Positions 21,180 through 32,400 of a stretch of 64,000 nucleotides of DNA are shown piece after piece. Numbering within the stretch: the stretch's first letter is position 1; every line of letters begins with the position of its first letter. Both the position numbers and the translations under genes were made by a program. A model generated the notes under the pieces. It saw nothing but the letters and a program-made list of their open reading frames with translations. It did not search any database and was not told where the DNA came from. Origin of the DNA: Clytia hemisphaerica (taxonomy: Eukaryota; Cnidaria; Hydrozoa; Leptothecata; Clytiidae); the NCBI GenBank assembly GCA_902728285.1, contig CACVBU010001120.1, forward strand, positions 1,054,001 through 1,118,000, given 5' to 3'.

Positions 21180-22690
21180 TTTTGTCATAAAGTCGAAAAG
21201 AAAGTAATGAAAGCGCACCTTTCAGAAAAAGAATATTTTGAAATTTCTGCTCCTTAATTTTATCCCATTTTTCAGTTGAGGGGAAACACATGAGAGACTT
21301 TACTAAAATTATTTATGCAGGTCTTTTCAATTTATTCCTGGTTTAACCTCCCTCGACAAAGATAAAACTCATTCATAGTTTTTGCCCGTCAGGAATTGGA
21401 CATAGCGGCCCTTTCTAACCCCGCCATTCCTGAATCTAGCTCTCCCTTTTTCTCCCGTTTTGAAAAATGTACCTATCTTTATCCTACCCCCTTAAACACT
21501 ACTAAATTTTTGTCCCCTTTTTGTCGAGTCGAGGTTCAGCTGTTCTGATTTTTCTAGCACTTTTAGTCTAAGTTTGTTCTTATTTGGTTCTTATTTAAAG
21601 GGCACCCGTGAGGAATTAGGAATTTACTTGATTGAGATTTTTACTACAAAGACCGTAAAATTGTTTAAAATTCAGCATTTTAGGCTCAGCATCGGTCTTA
21701 AATTGTTCTTAATTATTGACGATTTTAAGCCTCTTTGTTCTTATAAAATTAAAATATTGTATTTCAATGGTCAGTTTAGAAAGATTTACTAGTCCAAAAT
21801 AAAAAACTTTTGAAAAAATAACAGCTTTTTATAACCTCAGAGCAGATCATCCATTATGCGCACGCCACGCTCTGCTTAGACGATGCTATCGTCCATTAGA
21901 GGGATAGTAAACGCAAGAAAATATACATGCGCAGAATTTACAGCCTTGACGGCGGTTTAGGGTAGAGTTTGGAAGAAACTGTAAACAGCTTCGTCACTGC
22001 TTACTCCACCCCGTTTTTCAAATTCATCCCACCCCCTAAAACTAGTCCCTTTCTAATGATCTAGTGTAGACGATAGGATCGTTTGAAATATGGCGAATCT
22101 TTCACTTAGTATCACACCTTTAAAATCAAATTTAAACTTTGGAGATCAATGAAACTATTTCTAGTTTAAAAGAAGAATCAAAGCTTACGTATATGAATAT
22201 TAATGAGGTGGCTTCCTAAGATTAGATCTTTCCCTCAAAGACACAGCGGGAGATCAAAGTCACTGAGAGGAAAAGTGACGACATATCGAAAAACCGATGA
22301 AAGAATTATTCAATATTCCTTGGTTACAATGAAAAGAGGGAGGCAGATGCCATTTGATGGTTTCCCAATATTATTTGATTTGAAACGTTGACTCAGCGTT
22401 TGTTTTTATGCTCACATTCAGTATTCAATGTATGAAGTGTTTCATCAATCGTCATGGTAACGGAAACCAAACATTCTCACTTTGAATCAAACGTGAAATT
22501 GAATCAGAAATTCGAAGTTTAAAAATAAAAATGCAATGAATCGAAAAAATATCAGATGAATGATTAATCAATAAATGAAGTTTTTCGCTACTTTTTTTAT
22601 CAAAAAGAAGAAAAAGACTTGTTGAAAAACAAGATGAAGTTTCATTTGATTTTGGTATGAAGAAAGAGACGTGTTGCGCTGAAAGATAAA
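21180..22690. other. Intergenic stretch upstream of the Mab-21 gene
   Basis: No supported exon. TTGTTCTTAT phrases recur near 21570-21750 and also near 14530, suggesting decayed repeat. The sequence just upstream of the gene has no obvious TATA box. Confidence 0.4.
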
Positions 22691-22692
22691 CA

Positions 22693-25600
22693 ATGTCATC
22701 GGTAGCAATCGCAAACCAAATCATCAATTGGAAACAAAACGAAAACGCAGTCAGCGAGAAAAGAAATTCTTCGTCTAAGAATGGACGGAGTCCTCGCAAT
22801 ATTTATGGTAGAGAACAACAGCTTTTCACGAACGGCGACGCGCCACGACCTTTAAATTTTCAACAACCAATCAACTTTGGTGAAGATAACACTGGACCAC
22901 CGATGTTCAAAAGCCAGTACGGTCAAACAACACGGGAAGCCGTCAAACCGGACGGAGATTCTTACTACAGACAAAATGAAAACATAAACACCATCAAACG
23001 GAAAAAGCCAAAAACTCCAGAACAAGAATATACGGATAAACCAGTAAACGGAGCGAAGACAGCCGCAAGTGACGTCATCAATGAATATCGTCAAAAATAT
23101 ATGAACGGTAACACTGAGACAAATAACGCGGCGGACAATACTTCCTCACGTCCTTCAAGCGCTCGAGGTACACGGACGATGTATACAAGACCTCCAGCGC
23201 AAGATTCGAGAACTGGTAGAAACGATTTCTCATTTATCAGTAACGATTTTCAATCGCCAACACATCAACACCAAAGCAAGCCAAAACAGAAGAGACCAAA
23301 TGAAAATGTAGTGGCAGAACGAGGTGACGCCATCCCAGTCGATCAGGTTCTATCAAGCTACAAAAACACGCGTACAATCAAAGAGCGAGCACAACCGGAA
23401 CAATATCACCACAACGGCGCCCCTTCATCCGTCCCTCATATGACGCGCGAACAAATCGAAAGAGAAAAACAACGAAACGAGGAATTGAACGCCCGCCTTC
23501 GAGGATACACGCCTCCAACCGCCCAGTACCATAAACAAAATAACGATCATCGTCTTCCAGAGCCGCCCGTACACGAAAACACCGCCTCTGACCACCCTAT
23601 GTCAATGAATGCGCAAGCATATAAAGATCACATCTACCAATCACTGCGACAATATAAACAACCGAACGGTGATCATCAAATGACTGGGAATAAGCAAACC
23701 TTGTATACGAGACAAGTCAAACCAATGACATTAGACCTCGAAAACCAACAAAACCAATTCTCATTCTTGCCAAAAGATTTGAGATCACCTGCACAAGATG
23801 TTATCCCTAATGGTAGACAGAACGGTCACGCAGATATGTATAGTACAGTATCTACACCGCGCGCCGAACAACTAGCGCATGAGTTAAATGGTTCACCTTA
23901 TAAAGATCCAAACAAACCAAAACAAGACAATAAATACGTACTGGCTGAAAGCTCTTCAAAAGCATTCGATATCAATGAGGTGTTGAACGGCTATAAATCG
24001 AAACATGTTTACAAAAATAACGAACATTCACATAACTCGCAGAATCATGCTGAACTCGCCAAGCAAGAATTTGTAGACCAGAATGAACGAAATGCTGAGA
24101 GGGAACGCGTGAGGATTGAGAAATTGAACAATAAACTCTACTCAGAGAACAACAGACAAAACTACAACCGAATTCAAAATGGTAGCGAGCCTAGAGGAAA
24201 TTTCAACGAGCAACATCGTGTGAGCCAAAACGGACATATTTCAAGGGGAGATTTCCCCAACGGCCAAGCACACGCAAGCCAAAATGGCCATGGTCCGACA
24301 GGAGATTTTTCCAATGGCCTTCCACAAGAGAGAGTTCTGATGACGAAAGAACAGCAGGTCTCCACAGTAATATATTCAGAAAACCAACGTCACAATCGAA
24401 GTTTCGAACAAACGGAGCCAAATTTCTCATACAGCAACCAACCACGTCCTTCAAAAACACCGGAACCGAAGATGGGACCCACCAAAGCGGAAATGTCATC
24501 TAACGAACGATTCATCGAGCACCGTACACGATCAAGCACCGGCATGCATCGTGATGATGAAGGCTGGGTTCGAATGGAACCAGCAAAGAAAGTCAACCCA
24601 GGGCCTACAACACAAGCACGTGACTATTTCCATGGGAACCGATCAAATAGCCGTGAGACTATCTTCACTTCATACACTGAAATCGAAGGCGGCGGCAACC
24701 AGAACGAGCCACGTGCGTTCAAACGTACAAATAGTAGCAAGAGTAATCCGAACGTCACATTCGGTCGCAAAGATGGCCAAGATATCATGGCGGAATATCA
24801 ACAACATTTTCAATCAGAGAATCCATACTCTACAAGACAAATTGAGAACCCGAATTTCGTCCGACGTCCAACAATGCCGAAGTCGAAAAGCGAACCCAAC
24901 TTATTCGGTGTAGATACCGTTGATTCTAACGTCAATACCACTGAGTTGGAGAATCTTAATTTCGCCAACATGACCACAAATCTACGTCGCTCAAACGATT
25001 TTCACGACGACGCGCAAACGCCTCAAAGTCCATCCAACGTATATCATAGCAAAGAGACCGTTGTCATTGACAACACAAAACGGCCTTCACGACAAAATTC
25101 AAAATACAGCCGACAAATACAATCGAATACCATGTCCAGTAACCACTCAATGCAGTCCTTTGGTTCAGAATCAGTTCAAATGGATGAAAAGAATCGAACC
25201 ACTGTCATGCTGGCAAAAGGATGGTGCGGGAAAGTCACCTCAACCATTGATGGCACACAGAAAAGTTATGATTACAACTTGAAATTAGACAGCGCTACTG
25301 GAAGTATGAACGAATTGGTGTTCCGTAACAAGAAACCAATCGAACAAGTTAAAGCCTCCAACACACCAAAGAGTGATGCTTTGAACAGCCTTACAAGCCT
25401 CGACCGCCGATTGCGATCGGAGAGTGGGATGAACCGAATGTTGTTCATGGATTCCATGGACTGGATGGTGGCTGATAACATCCAGAGCGATCCCAAAACA
25501 AACCCGGACGGATATCGAGAATCGAATCACCCTATATCTGAACTAGACATTTTAAATAGTAAGATAACGCAGAGTGGTTACAAAGAAGGACAAGATATGA

Positions 25601-26643
25601 GAGTGACTTTCTATGAGTCGTTACACAAAATCACCAGTTTGGTGAACCAGCTACTTGACTCCATGCCTAAAGATGCTTTCCCCTTCAAAGTGACGCCATG
25701 TTCTTACCAAGGTGACTTCGAGAAACGAGGTCCTCATCGTATTGATTTGTATTTGAACATCGAGGATTTGAGCCAATATCAACACCAAGTGAATTTCTTG
25801 ATCAAAAAAGATCTGGCTGCTTATATCTTATTGAAGAGCGAGAATCGACAAGCGTTGAAACAATTTTGTGCGCGCAACCGTGACAGTGGTGATTGGGTTC
25901 TATCCGCAGGTAGGATGATGGTGGTATTCGTGTATGTTTTGAGCACTAAAGTCCGGCCACAGTTCGAATATAACTCACAAACAAAACGCAAAGACATTCA
26001 ATCGGGCGCTCACGTTGAATTCAAAGTCGTGCTCGAAAATGAAGTCCGATTACTCATCAAATTTCCCGATCAACCCGAACCGGTTTATGATGTGGGTCTT
26101 CTATTAGCTTTCAACGTAGATGATTTCCCGAATATCATTGATATGAATGAGAATCGGAAATGGCCAGAAATGGAAGGGAAATCCAAAATCGTGAAAGGCG
26201 GTACTCACTTGATGGCGGTCCCTGGTAAAGTCAAAAATCACGCCTGGGGCGTTTCTTTCTTGAAGACCAGGAAGATTTTGCTAAATCATTGTGATGGGCA
26301 TCAAACAGCCACCAACATCCTTCTCGCCTTGCAAGTCATCAACAAATCTGTGTTATCGCATCGTGATTGCAGTGGTCTTCTTTTACCAGTTCATTTTATC
26401 ATGATTTTGTTCTGGGTACACGAGTCTTATCGAGACCAAAAAGACTGGAGCCGAGAGAACATGAGCAAACGATTCATAGATGTTTTGATCGCGTTGAAGA
26501 GATGTCTTGAAAGGAAATTATGTCCAGATTTCTTCTTTCCAAAACTGAACTATTTCGAGAATCTACAAGAGGATGAATTATATCGATTATTACAAAACCT
26601 GGACGAAGTTTTACAAAGGCCTGATGCTTATTTAAAACAATAA
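22693..26643 (+). CDS. Mab-21 domain protein with a long disordered, repeated N-terminal region
   Basis: One uninterrupted 1316-codon frame. Residues about 960-1315 are a Mab-21 domain (cGAS-like nucleotidyltransferase fold): YxGDFEKRGPHRIDLYLN near 1005, then SFLKTRKILLNHCDGH, DWSRENMSKRFIDVLIALKR and LCPDFFFPKLNYFENL, aligning with the C-terminus of MAB21L proteins. The catalytic [DE]h[DE] position reads RIDLYL with only one acidic residue, so catalysis is doubtful. The first 830 residues are Q/N/P-rich, disordered and internally duplicated: T(M/L)YTR plus FSF(I/L)xxD(F/L)xSP at about 162-190 and 336-366, and VL-YK plus an ERxNEELNxxL-like helix at about 218-275 and 430-485. Three short QNGH..GDFxNG repeats lie near 500-540. 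A further conserved-looking block (VMLAKGWCGKV) is at about 837. Lack of introns could reflect an old retrocopy. Function unknown. Confidence 0.85.
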   Translation: MSSVAIANQIINWKQNENAVSEKRNSSSKNGRSPRNIYGREQQLFTNGDAPRPLNFQQPINFGEDNTGPPMFKSQYGQTTREAVKPDGDSYYRQNENINTIKRKKPKTPEQEYTDKPVNGAKTAASDVINEYRQKYMNGNTETNNAADNTSSRPSSARGTRTMYTRPPAQDSRTGRNDFSFISNDFQSPTHQHQSKPKQKRPNENVVAERGDAIPVDQVLSSYKNTRTIKERAQPEQYHHNGAPSSVPHMTREQIEREKQRNEELNARLRGYTPPTAQYHKQNNDHRLPEPPVHENTASDHPMSMNAQAYKDHIYQSLRQYKQPNGDHQMTGNKQTLYTRQVKPMTLDLENQQNQFSFLPKDLRSPAQDVIPNGRQNGHADMYSTVSTPRAEQLAHELNGSPYKDPNKPKQDNKYVLAESSSKAFDINEVLNGYKSKHVYKNNEHSHNSQNHAELAKQEFVDQNERNAERERVRIEKLNNKLYSENNRQNYNRIQNGSEPRGNFNEQHRVSQNGHISRGDFPNGQAHASQNGHGPTGDFSNGLPQERVLMTKEQQVSTVIYSENQRHNRSFEQTEPNFSYSNQPRPSKTPEPKMGPTKAEMSSNERFIEHRTRSSTGMHRDDEGWVRMEPAKKVNPGPTTQARDYFHGNRSNSRETIFTSYTEIEGGGNQNEPRAFKRTNSSKSNPNVTFGRKDGQDIMAEYQQHFQSENPYSTRQIENPNFVRRPTMPKSKSEPNLFGVDTVDSNVNTTELENLNFANMTTNLRRSNDFHDDAQTPQSPSNVYHSKETVVIDNTKRPSRQNSKYSRQIQSNTMSSNHSMQSFGSESVQMDEKNRTTVMLAKGWCGKVTSTIDGTQKSYDYNLKLDSATGSMNELVFRNKKPIEQVKASNTPKSDALNSLTSLDRRLRSESGMNRMLFMDSMDWMVADNIQSDPKTNPDGYRESNHPISELDILNSKITQSGYKEGQDMRVTFYESLHKITSLVNQLLDSMPKDAFPFKVTPCSYQGDFEKRGPHRIDLYLNIEDLSQYQHQVNFLIKKDLAAYILLKSENRQALKQFCARNRDSGDWVLSAGRMMVVFVYVLSTKVRPQFEYNSQTKRKDIQSGAHVEFKVVLENEVRLLIKFPDQPEPVYDVGLLLAFNVDDFPNIIDMNENRKWPEMEGKSKIVKGGTHLMAVPGKVKNHAWGVSFLKTRKILLNHCDGHQTATNILLALQVINKSVLSHRDCSGLLLPVHFIMILFWVHESYRDQKDWSRENMSKRFIDVLIALKRCLERKLCPDFFFPKLNYFENLQEDELYRLLQNLDEVLQRPDAYLKQ

Positions 26644-26644
26644 A
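26639..26644 (+). terminator. Polyadenylation signal overlapping the Mab-21 gene stop codon
   Basis: AATAAA includes the TAA stop (26641-26643). If used, the 3' UTR would be only about 15-25 nt. No second AATAAA is seen on the plus strand in the next 300 bp. Confidence 0.45.
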
Positions 26645-26649
26645 GACAA

Positions 26650-29490
26650 TTTTATGTAAGATATTTTAGTAATTGACTAGGTACTTTTGCATCAAAGGGG
26701 GGGTTGCATTACTTGACCTTTAAAATAAGGACATTTTGAACTTTTTCAGTAGACCTGATCGTGATTTCGGGTTCGATTCAAAGTATGGTTTTGTAAGAGG
26801 TTCCATAAAGTATTTGCAGAGTTTAAAAAATCGTTTATATTTCCATTCACTTTTTATGTAACCTCTAAAAACAGTACCAAGCACTGTATAGAATCCAATT
26901 TGCGATTCAATATTCGAAAAGTAACATCTCCCCTGAATGCGCAAAATTTTAAACATTTGTTTGTAAATAGAAGCACATTGTAAAGTAGAAATTTAACCGC
27001 ACTTTAATACAAACGTTCAGAGAGAAAATTCACTTTACTTGTCACTCCTTCAGTTACAGGATTTGGTTAACTTATCACTTAGAGAGGGCGGGGAGTCTTT
27101 TCGTCGAGATAAAATTTCAATTTTTACCCTACTTGCGTAGCAATTAGGGAATAGGAATCCAAAAAACCCTCGCCTACGAAATTTTTTGGAAACCTCAGAA
27201 CACCCTGTGTGACGGACCCGCTGGGACCCCAGCTCCACTAGAAAAGTAGGCAAAAACTTCTTCCCCGGTGGAAAAATACCCTAGAATTTCAGCCCCACTG
27301 GGAAATTAACTTTTATTTCATCCCCATTCGAGATTCAATGTTTAAAAATTGTACCCCAAAGCCATCCCCACCGGATTTTTTAACTTAGGAACAATATAAT
27401 TTCTATTCCATCGGGGCTGTGAGACAGGGGTGCCTCAGCCCTCTCTCTGAGAGCAGCAGTTCGAAACGATGTCTGAAACAGGAGAATCAGACAAAATGGT
27501 GCAAAAATCAAAAAATGAAAAAAAATCACCTTCTTTCAGCAACAATATCACAAGTTACTCTTCTGACCAATCTTCTTTTTTTGTTTTCATTTCTATTTCA
27601 ATGTTTTTTTATATGTTTTCACTAAAACGAGAAAATAAAAACAGACACTTTTTATAACAAGGCATTACTGCATAATCGTTTGATAGAATTCCCAGCAATC
27701 CACATCGACGGTTTACATGTCTTTAGTTCATTACGAGTAGACATTTCCAAACTGTTAATTAAATTTGAAGAAACGAGTTTTTAAGGTAACACCTGGAATT
27801 TGCTTCTTTTTACATCTCAAATTTGAATTATTTGGAATTCCTGAAAGCAGACTAAGTGAATGGTGCGGGTTCCTTCATAACTGGAAGTCCCTGACTGGAA
27901 ATATCAGAAAATTAAATGTCAGTCCCACCAAAGGTCAGAAAAAAGATTCAAGGTTTCTTATTCTTGTTCTTCAGGGTCCGAGGGTCGAAATTCGTGTTCA
28001 AAAATTATGGTAATTTTCATGTTTTAGAGACATGCCATAACTTACCTGAGGCGGCACACGCCAACTCGCAATACCATTAGTAGCCCGGGCCAATACTAAA
28101 CTTAGCATATTTAATGGGGCAACACCAAAACAAAGAAAAGATACCTTAATGGAAGAAATTAATTCTTAATTAATCTAATTTCACGGTTTTTTGACAAAAC
28201 ACAAATATTTTCAGGATTTGCAAAATACGTCTAAAAATTGGTCTTTTTAGGGCAAAATAGGCTATATCATGAACAAAAAATCTCTTAACAGCGAAATCAA
28301 ATTCCGCGAAAATCTCTTCTCTTAAGGTATGCAGAATCTTGTCTTCAAAATGAGACTTCAAAAACAAGAATTGAAGAAGAGCCTAAAATATGGATTTAAT
28401 TTCTAGCATTCAATTTCTAAAAATGCGAACAAATTTACATGCTAAAATAAAAATAACAAAAAGTAACATAATAAAAAAGTTATAATTGTAAATGCACTAG
28501 GTTTTAGTCATTTTTTAAAGCCTTTTAGGAGATTATTTTAGTGAGAGACACAAGTCAAGTAATTTCTTTGCAAAACAAACTTTTTCTCGTGCTACGACAA
28601 ATTTAAAGGAAAGGACGTTGTTGTGATCTCCTCCAGAATTTTCTAAATCTTTTCAAAACCGTAAGCAAAGCCAAAGAGCTCTTGGGAATTGAACTTAAGC
28701 TCGTGAATAACAAGGGTCTACCCTAAGCAATATGAATATAGCAATATACTTTTGACGTATCATAAATAAAAAATGTATTTATTTTTTTTTACAAATAAAG
28801 AAATACAATTTTTAAAAGGAAATCGATAATAGGGAAAAGAAAATTCAATATGGTAAGAAAATTAGAAATGTTCTAAAAAACTAGGCATCTGGCTCGAGAT
28901 TTGCACCAGAAAAATATTTTTCTAAAAAGTTAAAAGCAAATAAAAAAGATTCAAAATACAGTTATTTAAATGAACAGGAAAAAAAAACAAGGATAAAAAA
29001 GCGAACACAAAAAAATTTTAGTTTATAATACAAAATAATAAAAAATAATGTTAATAAAGAAAAAAAACATACGGGACAACAAAATACTATGTAGAAATAT
29101 TTCTTTAAAAAGTGTGCGCTGTACATGATAATCACTCACACAGACACAAGGCTTCCAAAAGACACCCTAGGGCGTTTATCATTCCACCCTGAGGGCGCCT
29201 TTCAGAGCCACCCTGTGCTCTGTACAAGGACCAATAAATAACTGAAAATAAAGATTTGTTTAAATTGGACTTTCTTATGAATGTTCATTGCAATTCGAAA
29301 AAATGCCATTCTAAATTCTAAATCTGCTGCCATCTACTAAAGAACCTATTGGCCAGCCACGCTCCTCCATGGATACACTGACCAAAGATCCAGTAACACA
29401 TTCTTTTGAGTAACCCAAGGATGTGAGGCCACTACTTCAATCTCGAACTTGTTGTTATTGTGTCAAAACTCTTCAAATATTCTCAGTGCG
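26650..29490. other. Spacer between the Mab-21 and integrin genes
   Basis: No supported exon. It contains the element at 27199-27432, a degenerate TCAGTCCCAC repeat near 27930, and a very AT-rich stretch (28390-29110). The integrin 3' UTR enters from the right. A minus-strand AATAAA near 28775 is a possible, though distant, end for that transcript. Confidence 0.4.
27199..27432. mobile_element. Short inverted-repeat element with 6-bp target duplication, copy 2
   Basis: Reverse-orientation relative of 8295-8549. Ends are ACACCCTGTGTGACGG and CTGTGAGACAGGGGTG, flanked by the direct repeat CCTCAG (27193-27198 and 27433-27438). Internal CAGTGGGG motifs match those of the other copy at many positions. 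Confidence 0.85.
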
Positions 29491-29493
29491 CTC

Positions 29494-32400
29494 TCATTCG
29501 ATCAGAGGGGCATTGGGTTGAGCAGCAGCTTCGGCACCTTTATCGCCATACATTGGATTTTGGAAAGTTGAAGTGGCCTTCTTGTAAATCGGATTCTCTC
29601 CCTGTGAAACAGATATCGTTAAATGAGGAAGCGACTAGTAAACTAGGCTATGTCTGAATCTGTAAATTCATGATATGCACCACTATATTGACTTCACGAA
29701 ATTATGCAACTTTTCTGTTTTTATTCCATCCAATACGTCACTTTTTCTGTTGTTTAAGTGACGTATTGGGTGGAAAATTTTAAAAGTTCTCAGAAGACTC
29801 TCCAGTGCTGCATATCATGAATTGGGTGGAAATTTTCAGTTCTCAGAAGACTCTCCAGTGGTTCATGTCATGAATTGACTCTATCAGAGAATCTGAAAGA
29901 ATGTGTAAGCTATACTAAATCAAGTCACGAAATTTCTCAGTTTCCAGGAATCTACATTCCCAGGAGGGAAATCCTAAGGGTGGATGAGGTGTTGGTGTTT
30001 GTGGAAGTGAATTCATCTGATAAAAAACAATGATTTTCGACAAGGAGACTTACCGAATCCCATTTTGGATTTTGAAGATCCTTTTCAAATTTGGCGAATT
30101 CCCTACGATCCTGATGTTGGAAGAAAAAAAATATTATGTTTTCTCAAAAGATTTGTATTTACCAAGGAAAATCCGTCCAGCCATATTATCAATATTTCTT
30201 CAAGAAAACCGTTATAAAATAATTTGTATTTCCGAAGGAAAATCGAGAATGCGTTGTATTTTTTAAGGAAAATCATATAAAATTCATCGTAGCTTCGCAT
30301 AATAACCCAATACAATCAGTAACTTTGTGAAAGAGGTTAGTTTATTAATTCCTATAAAAAATTTGCATTCTAACGAGAGAGAGAGAGAGGGAGCTTTCAC
30401 AAACCTGGATAGTGGCCAACAACTTCCAGATCAACAACAGAGCTAAACCGATTCCCACGATGCCAGCGATAACACCCAGAATGATGGCAAGGATATCAGG
30501 TTCCGCTGGACAAACTGTAATCAACGTAAACAGAGTGTTGTTATCAAAATTAAGATTTTGTTGTATTTCTTAAGGAAAATCTTTTATAACATTCATTGCA
30601 TTTTCGCGAGTAAAGCAATCCGATCAGAAATTTTGTGAGAGGGGAGGATTCCCAATTCTTTGTTCTTTTGTCTTAATTTTAGACCTTAGGATGATCTTAG
30701 AAGATCAAGATATTTTGTCAAAAATAAAATTTTACCAGTGTTAGTTAATTATTAGTGGTATTGTAACGAAAGTGAAATGTTACAAGACAGACTTTTGCAA
30801 CATCTTTTGTATTCTTAGTAAAATAAAAATATCGGAATGTCATAGGGTCTATATGACTGACTACTTCTCGAGCCACGGGTCTGAGTACCGAGTACTAAGA
30901 AAGAAACGATTTGTCCATTCTAAAACTTTCACTCTAGAAGCTAAAGTTTCAGCTCTTACTTCTGTCTCTTTGTACAAACAAAGTCACTTCATTGGTGACG
31001 TTATCTCGTTGGTAGGTGAAAATGAAAGCACAATCATCTTCGTCACGTCCCAAACATTGCTTCTGGTTTGGTGGAACAAAATCTAAAAGATCAAAGAGAA
31101 ATATAATCAGATGAAAATATTAAAGATAATAAGCCACATTTATCTTTAAATTAAATATTGGCGGAATAGCTCTTTTTAACAGTTTTTTTAAAAAAAGTGA
31201 TGATATGATGATGATAAATTCAACCTGTAAGTGTAAATTGTGCGATGTTAGCCAAAATAAGCAAAAAGGAATGCAGCTAAACCAATAAAGTGTTGATAAA
31301 ATAATTCATTTTCAAAACTATATTCTTAATAAAGGTCTCTATTGCTAGCACAGTCTTCGTATGTACATAGTGTGCACCCCCCCTAAATTAAGGGGGTTTT
31401 TTGTTGATTTGGGTTCAAAATCTTCCGATTTTTGATTTCAGGGGGGGGGGGCAGGATTAGGTGGGACCTGATTTTTTAAGGTGGGACTAAGGTGGTTTGG
31501 TTGTAAAATTGAAACATCTCATCAACATCAATTTATATTTTCCATCCCATGTATGGCCATACATTCCCTTTCCATTTCTATTTTTTCAATGTTTCAATTA
31601 TACTTAGTGGTGGGACCATGCATGATTCTAGGTGGGGGTTTTAATGTGTGCTGGGACCTTATTTTTTTGGTGGGACCTGGACCCCCCTTGCACACTATGA
31701 TGTATCGCTACTTCAAATTTTTTTGTATGCTGAAAAAAAACGTTATTCTAAAAAACTCGCTTGATAAGACTTTGGCTATTCAAATTTTTAATGTTGAACA
31801 AACTAATAAGACTGACCAATGAAATTATTCAATTTTTTTATTCACTCCAACGGAGTGTTCGCAAGTTAATGAATGCCCTAACAAAGATGAAATTTAAGAC
31901 TTTGAATCGAATCGAGTCGAGTACCTTCTACGTCATCAACGACCACGTGTCTGGTGATATTCCATTTGTCTCGGCATTCAATTTCGCATTCATCCGGTGT
32001 TAGATCACTCGTCTCGAAGACGCTGCATTTGACGCACTCCCCATAATCACGACATGCATCAGGACATCCTTCCTACAAAAAGGATGCGAATTCATAATCA
32101 AACTTTAATCAAGAGTCGGGGACCATCATATAGCGTGCCCGGTCGGTAAAACACGATAGAACAATCTACAAAATAATTCGTCTTACTGAATTTAGAAAAA
32201 TGAGATATATCTTCCTTTTTATTATCAATGGACATTCAATCCCCAAGATTCTTTAAGAGTAGATTTTTTACTTAAAAAACATTTAGGTCACGACAGATAC
32301 ACTTTATTGGCATGAGAAACCTTAACGCTTCAATTCTACTTCCGTACTTAGCCACAAACACTGAGATGTCAGAAACTATGAAGTAAAAGCCGATGACCAG

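Noticed and set aside
30772..31086. 104-codon plus-strand open stretch
   Set aside because: Antisense shadow of the integrin beta exon at 30960-31082.
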